In this document: positions 1 to 6,525 of the stretch, one piece after another
Position numbering within the stretch: position 1 is the first letter of the stretch
How the letters are laid out: the number at the start of each line of letters is the position of its first letter
Assembly (NCBI GenBank): GCA_964484135.1
Contig: CAZAEL010000027.1
Location: forward strand, 1 to 32,821
DNA from: CAZAEL01 sp964484135
Lineage (GTDB): Bacteria; Elusimicrobiota; Elusimicrobia; FEN-1173
Direction of reading: 5' to 3'
Length of the DNA: 32,821 nt
The notes under the pieces: model-generated
Database searches by the model: none
The model's input: the letters and a program-made list of their open reading frames with translations, nothing else
What the model was told of the DNA's origin: nothing
Program-made: the position numbers and the translations under genes

Positions 1-100
1 TCAGCCCCATGTCCAACTTCCGCCCCACGCGCCGCCGCATCGCGTCTTCCCGCGCGGCGCTCTTCCGCAGGCGATAACGTTTCCCCGCGTTCCTTCGGAA
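1..100. other. Left edge, no gene called
   Basis: The first 100 bases lie beyond the nfu terminator. The minus strand can be read openly from about position 95 to the window edge, giving a short Arg/Lys-rich peptide, and it includes an ATG near position 40. I see no ribosome binding site or recognisable domain. It could be the edge of a neighbouring minus-strand gene, but the sequence is too short to decide. Confidence 0.3.
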
Positions 101-140
101 ATAAAAACTCCCCGGCCCGAGACTTTCAGGCCGGGGGGTT
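101..140 (-). terminator. Rho-independent terminator of the sufB-mrp-nfu operon
   Basis: The 8-bp stem CCCCGGCC (110-117) / GGCCGGGG (129-136) has an 11-nt loop. Read on the minus strand it is followed by a T-rich tail (AGTTTTTATTT). It lies about 20 bp past the nfu stop codon. The tail is on the minus-strand side, so the direction is clear. Confidence 0.85.
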
Positions 141-159
141 CGCTTTTCAAGAAAGGTTC

Positions 160-711
160 TTAGGCCGGCAAGACCTGGATGCGGGGGTCCACCGCGCGCT
201 GGAGCAGGTTCTGGATGGCGAAGAGGGTCCCCGAGGTTGAACTGGGGCAGGAGCCGCAGGCGCCCTGGTAATGCACGGTCAGGACGTGGTCGCTGTACCC
301 GATGACCTCCAGCCCGCCGCCGTCGCCCGCCAGGGCGGGCCGGACGTTCTGGTCCAGGACCTCGTTGATCTTGGCCAGCATCTCGTCGTCGGACGCGGGC
401 GCCCCGGACCCCGCGGCGGCGGGCGGAGCGGTTTCCTCCACGGGGCTGGCCTTGGCTTCGATGGTTTCCACGACCCGGGGCTGCAGGCTCTTCCAGTCCG
501 TGGAAGGGGGCTTGCTCACGGTGACGAAGCGGTCCATGTAGAAGACCGAGGACACCGGCCCCAGGGCGAAGAGGGCCTGGGCCAGGGGATCCTTCTCGGC
601 GCTGGCCGGGGTGTCGTAGGACTTGGCCCCGGACTTGAGCAGGGGGCGGTCCGTGATGAACTTCAAAGCGTCGGGGTTGGGGGTTTCAGCCACTGCCACG
701 ATCTTGACCAT
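160..711 (-). CDS. nfu: Nfu-type iron-sulfur cluster carrier protein
   Basis: This 183-aa cytosolic protein probably carries an assembled [4Fe-4S] cluster from the SUF scaffold to client apoproteins. Residues about 8-90 resemble the Nfu N-terminal domain (TPNPDALKF near the start). Residues about 108-183 are the NifU C-terminal domain, with the cluster-binding pair C152-G-S-C155 in ACGSCPSS. An Ala/Pro-rich linker joins the two domains. The start is supported by AAAGGAGAG upstream. It is the last gene of a minus-strand operon after sufB and mrp, 27 bp from mrp, and a terminator follows. The two-domain layout is that of NFU1-type proteins rather than E. coli NfuA, whose N-terminal domain is A-type. 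The window's hydrogenase and PFOR are both rich in Fe-S clusters, so it probably serves them, but that is inference. Confidence 0.9.
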   Translation of the reverse strand: MVKIVAVAETPNPDALKFITDRPLLKSGAKSYDTPASAEKDPLAQALFALGPVSSVFYMDRFVTVSKPPSTDWKSLQPRVVETIEAKASPVEETAPPAAAGSGAPASDDEMLAKINEVLDQNVRPALAGDGGGLEVIGYSDHVLTVHYQGACGSCPSSTSGTLFAIQNLLQRAVDPRIQVLPA

Positions 712-738
712 AAAGTTTCTCTCCTTTGTAAGACGCGC

Positions 739-1824
739 TTAAGACGCCGCGGTTTCCGCGGGTTCCGGGGTCCAGGCCATGCCGCTGTTGGCCACGCTGA
801 TCTGCCCGGCCATGACCCGGGTGGCCCAGCGCAAAGCCTTGGCCGCCTGGGATTGGGGATGGCCGATGACCATGGGCGTTCCGCTGTCGCCGGACTTGAC
901 CACGGCCGGGTCCAGGGGGATGGCGCCGAGATAGGGGATCTTCAGCCGCCGGGCCTCCTCCTCGCCGCCGCCCTTGGAAAAGACGTCGGTCTCCCGGTGG
1001 CAGTGGGGGCACACGAACCCGGACATGTTCTCCATCAGGCCCAAAATCGGGATGTTCATCTTGCGGAACATCTGGATGCCCTTGATGCCGTCCAGCAGGG
1101 ACACGTCCTGGGGTGTGGTCACGATCAGCACCCCGGCCAGGAACGCGGACTGCACCAGGGTCAGCTGGGCGTCGCCCGTGCCGGGCGGCAGGTCCACCAC
1201 GAGATAATCCAATTCGCCCCACTTGGTGTCCCGCAGGAGCTGGCGCACGGCCCCGTGCACCATGGGGCCACGCCAGATGCGGGGGGCGTCCTCCCCGGCC
1301 AAAAACCCGAAGGACATGACCTTGAGGCCGTGGGCCTCCACGGGCAGGAGCTTGCCGTCCTCGCCCGTCACCTCCGCGTTCCGCACCCCCATCATGAGGG
1401 GCACGTTGGGGCCGTGGATGTCCGCGTCGAGCAAACCGACGGCGCAGCCGTCCAGGGCCAGGGAGGCGGCCACGTTGCAGGCCACCGTGCTCTTGCCCAC
1501 CCCGCCTTTGCAGGCGTACACGGCCACCACGTTCTTCACGCCGGGGATGGCGTCCGGGTCCGCCACGTTCTTGGAAGGCAGGACCCGGTGGGTGAAGCGA
1601 AGCTCCGTCTCCCGCACCCCGGGCAAGGACTTGAGCGCGGCCTCGCACTCTTTCTGGATCTTGTCCTGGAGGGGGCAGGCCGGCGTGGTGAGCTCGACTT
1701 TCAGGGACACCCGGTCCCCGTCCACGACCACGTCCTTGACCATGTCCAAAGACACCAGGTCCCGGCCCAGTTCGGGCTCGCGGACCGTGGACATGACCCT
1801 TAAGACATCTTCAACCGTGGGCAT
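739..1824 (-). CDS. mrp: Mrp/NBP35-family Fe-S carrier P-loop ATPase with N-terminal MIP18 (DUF59) domain
   Basis: This 361-aa ApbC/Mrp-type P-loop NTPase binds and transfers Fe-S clusters. Residues about 3-85 form a MIP18/DUF59 domain (REPELGRDLVSL). The nucleotide-binding domain follows, with the deviant Walker A motif CKGGVGKST at about residues 109-117 and DLPPGTGDAQLT further on. The Cys pair CPHCH lies in the C-terminal half, where dimeric Mrp/NBP35 proteins hold a bridging cluster. It lies 51 bp after sufB and 27 bp before nfu. No Shine-Dalgarno sequence precedes the ATG at 1824 (the leader there is pyrimidine-rich). ATG at 1794 has AAGG upstream but would cut into the DUF59 fold, so I kept the longer start. 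Confidence 0.92.
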   Translation of the reverse strand: MPTVEDVLRVMSTVREPELGRDLVSLDMVKDVVVDGDRVSLKVELTTPACPLQDKIQKECEAALKSLPGVRETELRFTHRVLPSKNVADPDAIPGVKNVVAVYACKGGVGKSTVACNVAASLALDGCAVGLLDADIHGPNVPLMMGVRNAEVTGEDGKLLPVEAHGLKVMSFGFLAGEDAPRIWRGPMVHGAVRQLLRDTKWGELDYLVVDLPPGTGDAQLTLVQSAFLAGVLIVTTPQDVSLLDGIKGIQMFRKMNIPILGLMENMSGFVCPHCHRETDVFSKGGGEEEARRLKIPYLGAIPLDPAVVKSGDSGTPMVIGHPQSQAAKALRWATRVMAGQISVANSGMAWTPEPAETAAS

Positions 1825-1875
1825 GGGGAGAGGGTAGAAAAAACCGAAGGGGAAAGCGAGAGGGCCGGGGGCCGG

Positions 1876-3297
1876 TCAGCCGACCGAGCCCTCCATCTCC
1901 ATCTCCAGCAAACGGTTGAGCTCCACCGCGTACTCCATGGGCAGCTCCTTGGTGAAGGGCTCGAAGAACCCGTTGACGATCATCATGGTGGCCTCCTGCT
2001 CGGAGAGGCCGCGGGACTGGAGGTAGAAAAGCTGTTCCTCCCCGATCTTGGACACGGAGGCTTCGTGTCCCATGGACACGTCCTCCTCGTCCACCTCCAT
2101 GGTGGGGTACGTGTCGGACCGGGACTTTTCGTCCAGGAGCAGGGCGTCGCAGCGCACGTTGGACTTGGCGTTGACCGCGCCCTTGTGCACCTTGACCAGG
2201 CCGCGGTAGCTGGTGCGGCCGCCGTCCTTGGAGATGGACTTGGAGGTGACGGTGGAGGAGGTGTTGGGCGCGGCGTGCACGATCTTGGCGCCCGCGTCCT
2301 GGTGCTGGCCCGCGCCGGAGAAGGCCACGGACAAAATTTCGCCGCGCGCGCCCTCGCCCACCAGGTACACGCAGGGGAACTTCATGGTGAGCTTGGAGCC
2401 GAGGTTCCCGTCGATCCACTCCACGGTGGCGCCCTTGTGGGCCACGGCCCGCTTGGTCACCAGGTTGTACACGTTCTTGGACCAGTTCTGGATGGTGGTG
2501 TACCGGATCTTGGCGCCGGGCAGCGCGATCAACTCCACCACGGCCGAGTGCAGGGAGTCCGACGAATAAGTCGGGGCGGTGCAGCCCTCGATGTAGTGCA
2601 CGAAGGACCCCTCCTCCGCGATGATGAGGGTGCGCTCGAACTGGCCCATGTTCTCGGAGTTGATCCGGAAGTAGGCCTGGAGCGGGATGGGGACTGAGAC
2701 GCCCTTGGGCACGTACACGAAGGACCCGCCGGACCACACCGCGGAGTTGAGCGCCGCGAACTTGTTGTCCGCGGGCGGGATCACGGTGCCGAAATATGTC
2801 TTCACGATCTCCGGATATTGTTTCAAGCCGTCGTCCATGCCCAAAAAGATCACGCCCAGTTTTTCCAGGTCCTTGCGGATGGAGTGGTACACCACCTCGG
2901 ACTCATACTGGGCCGTGACCCCGGCCAAAAATTTGCGCTCCGCCTCGGGGATGCCCAGCCGGTCGAAGGTCTTCTTGATGTCCGAGGGGACCTCCTCCCA
3001 GGTGCGGCCCTGCTTGTCCGTGGGCTTCATGTAGTAGTGGATGTTGTCGAAGTCGATGCTGTTGAGCATCTCGGTGTCGGCCCAGGTGGGCATGGGCTTT
3101 TTGAGGAAGACATCCAGGGACTGGAGCCGGAACTCCCGCATCCAGTCGGGCTCGTTCTTGAGGCGGGAGATGGACTCCACGATCTCCTTGTTCAGCCCTT
3201 TGCCGGACTGAAAAACGTAGTTGTCCGTGGAATCGTGGAAACCGTACTGGTATTCCTGGCCCAGCTTTGACAGGTCTGTTTTTGTGGGCGACGCCAT
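1876..3297 (-). CDS. sufB: Fe-S cluster assembly scaffold protein SufB
   Basis: This 473-aa protein is full length for SufB, the scaffold on which SUF assembles Fe-S clusters with the ATPase SufC and partner SufD. Recognisable segments are KIVKTYFGTVIPPADNKFAA, the stretch SVPIPLQAYFRINSENMGQF, the EGCTAPTYSSDSLHSAVVE block, and the C-terminal GHEASVSKIGEEQLFYLQSR. AGGAG stands 6 bp before the ATG. It is the first gene of the operon with mrp and nfu. sufC, sufD and sufS are absent beside it; the gene before it on this strand is a response regulator behind its own terminator. The remaining SUF genes must lie elsewhere, or a reduced SUF system is used. Confidence 0.96.
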   Translation of the reverse strand: MASPTKTDLSKLGQEYQYGFHDSTDNYVFQSGKGLNKEIVESISRLKNEPDWMREFRLQSLDVFLKKPMPTWADTEMLNSIDFDNIHYYMKPTDKQGRTWEEVPSDIKKTFDRLGIPEAERKFLAGVTAQYESEVVYHSIRKDLEKLGVIFLGMDDGLKQYPEIVKTYFGTVIPPADNKFAALNSAVWSGGSFVYVPKGVSVPIPLQAYFRINSENMGQFERTLIIAEEGSFVHYIEGCTAPTYSSDSLHSAVVELIALPGAKIRYTTIQNWSKNVYNLVTKRAVAHKGATVEWIDGNLGSKLTMKFPCVYLVGEGARGEILSVAFSGAGQHQDAGAKIVHAAPNTSSTVTSKSISKDGGRTSYRGLVKVHKGAVNAKSNVRCDALLLDEKSRSDTYPTMEVDEEDVSMGHEASVSKIGEEQLFYLQSRGLSEQEATMMIVNGFFEPFTKELPMEYAVELNRLLEMEMEGSVG

Positions 3298-3333
3298 AGG
3301 GTCTCCTAAAAAGAGGTTTGAGCCTTCCCCTCA

Positions 3334-3362
3334 AGTCTACAATACATGACTGAATTAGTCAA
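3334..3362 (-). promoter_or_regulatory. sigma70-type promoter of sufB operon
   Basis: Read on the minus strand: -35 TTGACT (3357-3362), a 17-bp spacer, and -10 TAGACT (3334-3339). The sufB start codon is about 36 bp downstream. The -35 box lies inside the IscR-like operator, so a bound regulator would compete with RNA polymerase. Confidence 0.65.
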
Positions 3363-3366
3363 GTTT
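3342..3366. promoter_or_regulatory. IscR/Rrf2-type operator over the sufB promoter
   Basis: This is an imperfect palindrome with core GACTGAATTAGTC (3348-3360). It agrees at about 23 of 25 positions with the published type-1 IscR box (ATASYY, GACT, RWWW, YAGTC, RRSTAT in order). It covers the -35 box of the sufB promoter. IscR and other Rrf2-family proteins repress Fe-S assembly operons when they carry a cluster. The match is seen directly, but the regulator gene is not in the window. Confidence 0.65.
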
Positions 3367-3384
3367 AATCCGGCCCGCGGCAAG

Positions 3385-3421
3385 GGAAAAAGAAACCCCT
3401 CCTTTAAGGAACGAGGAGAGG
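3385..3421 (-). terminator. Terminator of the response-regulator gene
   Basis: On the minus strand the stem CCTCTCCT/AGGAGGGG (8 bp with one G-U pair, formed by 3396-3403 and 3414-3421) is followed by TTTCTTTTT. It lies about 25 bp past the regulator's stop codon and before the sufB promoter, so it insulates the two minus-strand units. Confidence 0.7.
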
Positions 3422-3446
3422 CGGAAAAAAAGCCGGCGCCAAAAAC

Positions 3447-3845
3447 CTACACCCTTTCGGCGGATTCTTCCAGGACCTCCTTGACCTTGGCCAGGAGCTC
3501 CCGCCAGGCCACGGGTTTGGTGAGGTACGCGGTGCCGCCCGCGGCCAGGTTCTTGGCGAAGTCCACGTCGTCCTGGCAGGCGGTCAGGAAAAGGACGGGC
3601 AGGTGGGAAAAACGGGGGTCGGCGCGGATCTGCCGGCAGAGGGCGAAGCCGCTGGTCCCCGGCATGCGCACGTCCAGGATGACCAGGTCCGGCTGGAAAT
3701 CCTCCAGCATCTCCGGCAGGCTTTCCGCCCGGGAGAGGCAGATCACGTCGTACCGCGGGGCCAGGAACGTTCGAAGGACGGACAGGAAGGCGGACTCATC
3801 GTCCACGGCCAGGACGCGGGGCTTGTCCTTGGCGATTCTCGGCAT
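3447..3845 (-). CDS. Single-domain response regulator (CheY-like receiver)
   Basis: This 132-aa protein consists only of a receiver domain. The acidic pocket is D15-D16 (LAVDDES), the phospho-acceptor is D58 (VILDVRMPG), the switch Thr is T88 (LFLTA), and the conserved Lys is K110 in LTKPV. No output domain follows, so it must act by protein contact, like CheY or Spo0F, or as a relay. No histidine kinase is adjacent. It is transcribed alone, between its own promoter and terminator. The promoter sits so close to the ATG that the mRNA should be almost leaderless, and no Shine-Dalgarno sequence is visible. The partner and output are unknown. Confidence 0.9.
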   Translation of the reverse strand: MPRIAKDKPRVLAVDDESAFLSVLRTFLAPRYDVICLSRAESLPEMLEDFQPDLVILDVRMPGTSGFALCRQIRADPRFSHLPVLFLTACQDDVDFAKNLAAGGTAYLTKPVAWRELLAKVKEVLEESAERV

Positions 3846-3853
3846 GTCTCTTT

Positions 3854-3882
3854 TTTATAGGCCCTCCCGACGCCTTTGTCAA
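3854..3882 (-). promoter_or_regulatory. Strong sigma70-type promoter of the response-regulator gene
   Basis: On the minus strand: a perfect -35 TTGACA (3877-3882), 17-bp spacer, and -10 TATAAA (3854-3859). Only 8 nt separate the -10 box from the ATG at 3845, which puts the expected transcription start within 1-2 nt of the start codon. Confidence 0.75.
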
Positions 3883-3910
3883 GGGCTTTTTGGGCGGCCG
3901 GGCCGCCGGG

Positions 3911-3936
3911 CCGACCATGATCTAGATCATGGTCGG
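3911..3936. promoter_or_regulatory. Perfect 26-bp palindrome with FNR/CRP-family-like core
   Basis: Every base of 3911-3936 is matched by its mirror partner. The central TGATCTAGATCA fits the FNR-type half-site spacing TGAT-N4-ATCA. There is no unpaired loop, so it fits a dimer-binding operator better than a hairpin. A -10-like TATTAG at 3950-3955 predicts a start near 3963, which places the palindrome centre at about -40. That is where class II FNR/CRP activators bind. The likely target is the radical SAM gene at 4037. Confidence 0.55.
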
Positions 3937-4036
3937 GCTTTCCGTTTCTTATTAGAGTGGAGGCAAGAACCCCCGCCGGCCGGGCAGGGTCCCGGCGCAT
4001 TCAAGGGTCTCCCGAAGGGGCAAGAGGAGAGAAACC

Positions 4037-5008
4037 ATGACGAGCAGAGCAGAAGGCAAAAAGGGCAAGATCACCGACCGCATCGACGCCATCACGCACA
4101 TCCCGCCCCCGTACCGCAAGGCCGTGGTGCCGGCCCCCCGGTCCGTCAAGATCGAGCTGACGGCCCGCTGCGATTTGTCCTGTTTTTTCTGCGCCACGCG
4201 GCTCAGGCTCCGGCAGAAGAGCGACATGGACTGGGGCCTGTTCACGCGGCTCCTCAAGGAGATGCGCCAGGCCGGCGTAGAGGAGATCGGCCTCTTCTAC
4301 CTGGGGGAGTCCTTCCTCTATCCCCGGCTGGTGGACGCGGTCCGTTACGCCAAGGAGGAATGCCGGTACCCCTACATCTTCCTCACCACCAACGGCCGGC
4401 TGTCCACGCCGGAAAAAATCTACGAGTGCGCCAAGGCCGGCCTGGACAGCCTGAAGTTCAGCTTCAACTCGGCGGACCGCCAGCAGTTCAAGGACGTCAC
4501 CGGCGTGGACGCCTTCGACCGGGTGGTGGCCCACGTCAAGGAGGCGCGGGGGGCCCTGGACCGGGCCAAGGCCGAGACGGGCCGCTCCTGCGGCCTCTAC
4601 GCCAGCAGCATCCTTTATGACGGCGAACAGAAACAGCGCATGCAGAAGGCCATCGCCGAGATCCTGCCGTACGTGGACGAGCATTACTTCCTGCCGCTGT
4701 ACGGCCAGGCGGGCCTGGTGGTGGGGGAGAAGGGCACCCGGCCCGTGGCGGGCAACGTGGGCCGCATCGGCGCCCTGCGGGAGCCGGTGCCCTGCTGGTC
4801 CATCTTCACGGAGGGGCACATCACGTACGACGGCCACCTGAGCGCCTGCTGTTTCGACCACGACGGCCGCTTCCACATGGGGGACCTGACCCAGACGCCC
4901 TTCCTGGAGGCCTGGAACAGCCCGCCCTTCCAGAAACTCCGGGAGGCCCATCTGAAGAAGGACGTGCAGAGCACGGTGTGCGAGAAGTGCATCGCGTACC
5001 AGGCGTGA
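4037..5008 (+). CDS. Radical SAM protein with SPASM/twitch-like C-terminal domain
   Basis: This 323-aa protein has a radical SAM core beginning at residue about 38. The [4Fe-4S]-SAM motif is C45-DLS-C49-FF-C52 (CX3CX2C), followed by the glycine-rich YLGESFLYP strand and LTTNGRL. The C-terminal part (about 245-323) carries further cysteines (PCWSI, SACCFD) and ends with CEKC, in the SPASM-like frame GDLTQTPFLEAWNSPPF, so auxiliary clusters are likely. Such enzymes often modify peptides or small molecules. No precursor peptide is visible next to it, so the substrate is unknown. AGAGGAGA precedes the ATG. It has its own leader of about 70 nt, a candidate FNR-like operator upstream and a strong terminator after it, so it is a single-gene unit. 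Confidence 0.88.
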   Translation: MTSRAEGKKGKITDRIDAITHIPPPYRKAVVPAPRSVKIELTARCDLSCFFCATRLRLRQKSDMDWGLFTRLLKEMRQAGVEEIGLFYLGESFLYPRLVDAVRYAKEECRYPYIFLTTNGRLSTPEKIYECAKAGLDSLKFSFNSADRQQFKDVTGVDAFDRVVAHVKEARGALDRAKAETGRSCGLYASSILYDGEQKQRMQKAIAEILPYVDEHYFLPLYGQAGLVVGEKGTRPVAGNVGRIGALREPVPCWSIFTEGHITYDGHLSACCFDHDGRFHMGDLTQTPFLEAWNSPPFQKLREAHLKKDVQSTVCEKCIAYQA

Positions 5009-5061
5009 GGGGGGATTTCCTCCCGGCCTGAGCCCGGCGGCCCGTCAAGCCTTTCCATCCG

Positions 5062-5095
5062 GCGCGCCCCTCTTCGGAGGGGCGCGCTTTTTTTT
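5062..5095 (+). terminator. Strong rho-independent terminator of the radical SAM gene
   Basis: An 11-bp perfect stem, GCGCGCCCCTC (5062-5072) / GAGGGGCGCGC (5077-5087), with a TTCG tetraloop, is followed by eight T residues (5088-5095). The T tract runs into the stop codon of the converging lysR gene. Confidence 0.95.
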
Positions 5096-6020
5096 ACGCC
5101 GCCGGGGCGGGTCTCCTCTCCGAGGGCTCCCGCCGGGTCAGCCACCGCAGGAAAGCCCGGGCCGCGCGGGACGGGGACCGGCGGTCGTCGTGCAGGATGG
5201 CGGTGGGCCGTTCAAAGGGGCCTTCCGCCAGGGCGACCTTGGCCAGGGTGCCGCCGCGGACCTCCTGGAGCACCGTGTCCTCGGGCAGGAGGGCCACGCC
5301 GGTCTCGATCTCCACGGCCCGCTTGATGGTCTCGATGTTGTCGAACTCCTGCGCGACGCGGACCGAGACCCGGTGCCGCCGGAGGATGCGGTCCACGAGC
5401 CAGCGGCTCGGGGCGTCCCGGTGGAAGGCCACGAAGCTTTCGTCGTTCAGCTCCGCCAGGCGGACCCTCCCGCGCCGGGCGAAACGGTGGGCCGGCGGGC
5501 AGACCAGGGCCAGGCGCTCCTTCTTGAAGGGCAGGATCCGGATGTGGGGGTGGGGCCAGGGGCCGGCCACCAGCCCGAGATCGCAGGTCCCCGTCTCCAG
5601 GTGGGCGTAGATCCGGTCGGCCTGGTGGAACTGGATCTGCAGGTTGACCTTGGGGTAACGCCGGAGGAAGCTCCTCACGTATTGGGACAGCTTGTATAAG
5701 CCGATGCTGTAGATGGCCTGCACCCGCACGGTCCCCGCGATCTCCCGGGGTTCCCCCCGGATCCGCCGCGCCGCCTCCTCGAACCCTTCCAGGATGTCCC
5801 GGCAGCTCCGCAGGAAGATCTCCCCGGCCTCCGTCAGGGAAAACCGCCCCTTGCCCCGGTCCACCAGTTTCCGGCCGAAACGGCGCTCCAGCGCGGCCAG
5901 CTGCTGGCTCACCGCGGACTGGGTCAGGAAGTTCCGCGTCGCGGCCTGGGAGAAGCTCCTCGTCTCGGCCAGGTCGCGGAACACGCGAAGGAAATCCAGG
6001 TGAAGCCGCGCGCCTTTCAC
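5094..6020 (-). CDS. LysR-family transcriptional regulator
   Basis: This 308-aa protein has the normal LysR length. The N-terminal winged helix-turn-helix spans residues about 7-66 (FSQAATRNFLTQSAVSQQ, then LERRFGRKLVDRG). The effector-binding domain spans about 95-295, with QAIYSIGLYKLSQYV at its start and the ALLPEDTV motif near the end. The start is GTG at 6020, preceded by GGAGG 7 bp upstream. It is divergent from the pyrophosphatase unit, with an AT-rich, repeat-filled island between them. By the family's usual arrangement it probably binds there and controls itself and the divergent transcript. The effector is unknown. It converges on the radical SAM gene, and its stop codon overlaps that gene's terminator tail. 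Confidence 0.92.
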   Translation of the reverse strand: MKGARLHLDFLRVFRDLAETRSFSQAATRNFLTQSAVSQQLAALERRFGRKLVDRGKGRFSLTEAGEIFLRSCRDILEGFEEAARRIRGEPREIAGTVRVQAIYSIGLYKLSQYVRSFLRRYPKVNLQIQFHQADRIYAHLETGTCDLGLVAGPWPHPHIRILPFKKERLALVCPPAHRFARRGRVRLAELNDESFVAFHRDAPSRWLVDRILRRHRVSVRVAQEFDNIETIKRAVEIETGVALLPEDTVLQEVRGGTLAKVALAEGPFERPTAILHDDRRSPSRAARAFLRWLTRREPSERRPAPAA

Positions 6021-6043
6021 GTCATTCCTCCGCCCGCCTCATA

Positions 6044-6103
6044 AATTAGTTTTACTAATTAATATATTAAACATAATTAATTTTACCTAATTATTAATCC
6101 GTG
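6044..6103. promoter_or_regulatory. AT-rich operator-like island between lysR and hppA
   Basis: Sixty bases of very AT-rich DNA lie in otherwise GC-rich surroundings. They include the perfect inverted repeat AATTAGT-N3-ACTAATT (6044-6060), the 12-bp palindrome TTAATATATTAA (6059-6070), and further TAATTA copies. LysR proteins usually bind such interrupted repeats in the divergent gap, so this is the expected LysR site. A lysR promoter on the minus strand probably also lies here, but I cannot choose its boxes with certainty. Confidence 0.5.
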
Positions 6104-6110
6104 GTAAAGT
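6082..6110 (+). promoter_or_regulatory. Candidate promoter of the leader or small RNA
   Basis: -35-like TTTACC (6082-6087), a 17-bp spacer and -10-like TAAAGT (6105-6110), each a 4/6 match. The predicted start (about 6117) falls at the foot of the GGGGAC hairpin, which supports the placement. Confidence 0.4.
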
Positions 6111-6116
6111 GATTCC

Positions 6117-6226
6117 CGTGGGGACGGAAGGCCGTGGCGGCCTTCTCCCCGTCCCCGCGGAATCTCTTTCAGAGGCTTCGCCGATTTAAACACCGGCTTC
6201 GTCCCCTTGCGAAGCTGGTGTTTTAT
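6117..6226 (+). ncRNA. Possible small RNA or attenuator leader upstream of hppA
   Basis: About 110 nt run from the predicted start to an intrinsic terminator. The 5' hairpin pairs GGGGAC (6120-6125) with GTCCCC (6151-6156) and AAGGCC (6128-6133) with GGCCTT (6139-6144). Two segments occur twice: GTCCCC again at 6201-6206, and GGCTTCG at 6174-6180 and 6195-6201. The terminator arm CGAAGC (6210-6215) can therefore pair with either GCTTCG copy, and GGGGAC with either GTCCCC copy, as in a switch. It resembles no riboswitch class I know, and I see no fluoride-riboswitch signature. It could be a free small RNA or a regulated leader of hppA. Confidence 0.4.
6188..6226 (+). terminator. Intrinsic terminator 300 bp upstream of hppA
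   Basis: A stem of about 14 bp (6188-6201 pairing with 6210-6223, one G-U pair) with an 8-nt loop runs into TTTTATTT. It ends a transcript coming from the left, which can only be a small RNA or an attenuated hppA leader, because no gene lies between it and the lysR start. Confidence 0.75.
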
Positions 6227-6525
6227 TTAGAGCTGAGGCGGGTTGAGGGGTTTGCGGAAGGGCGGTCTGGCAGGGGCGCTGCATGATGTCGGGGCATGGG
6301 GGCCGGTGGGCGATCCAACGGCCCTCATTTTCAAGAAAGGAATTGGATCAGCCCTTGATGTACGGAAAAAAGGGCTTGATTTGTCTCTTCCTTTCTTATA
6401 AAGAAAACCAACCCGCGCTTTCCGTATCTCCGGACGCCGGGGTTCCGCCCCCCGTTTTACAAGGGGACCTCCGGGTCCGGGCGGAGCCGAAACCTCAAAA
6501 ACTCAACTCACAAGGAGACCGTACC
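6227..6525 (+). promoter_or_regulatory. hppA upstream region with candidate promoter
   Basis: These 299 bp have no convincing gene. An in-frame ATG at 6283 would add 81 residues to HppA, but they look like untranslated sequence. An inverted repeat AGCCCTT/AAGGGCT (6350-6356 and 6370-6376) stands next to a promoter-like pair, CTTGAT (6375-6380) and TATAAA (6397-6402), with 16 bp between. This would give an hppA leader of about 115 nt. The ribosome binding site AAGGAG (6512-6517) is clear. Confidence 0.4.

Noticed and set aside
3346..4620. Long plus-strand open frame across the response regulator and radical SAM region
   Set aside because: It runs through two terminators and promoters and is out of frame with the recognised radical SAM protein.
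6117..6226. Fluoride riboswitch or 6S RNA as identity of the leader
   Set aside because: The fluoride-riboswitch conserved core is not seen, and the RNA is too short and shaped differently for 6S RNA.
6283..6525. In-frame N-terminal extension of HppA from ATG 6283
   Set aside because: No ribosome binding site, polar non-membrane sequence, and a far better start with AAGGAG at 6526.
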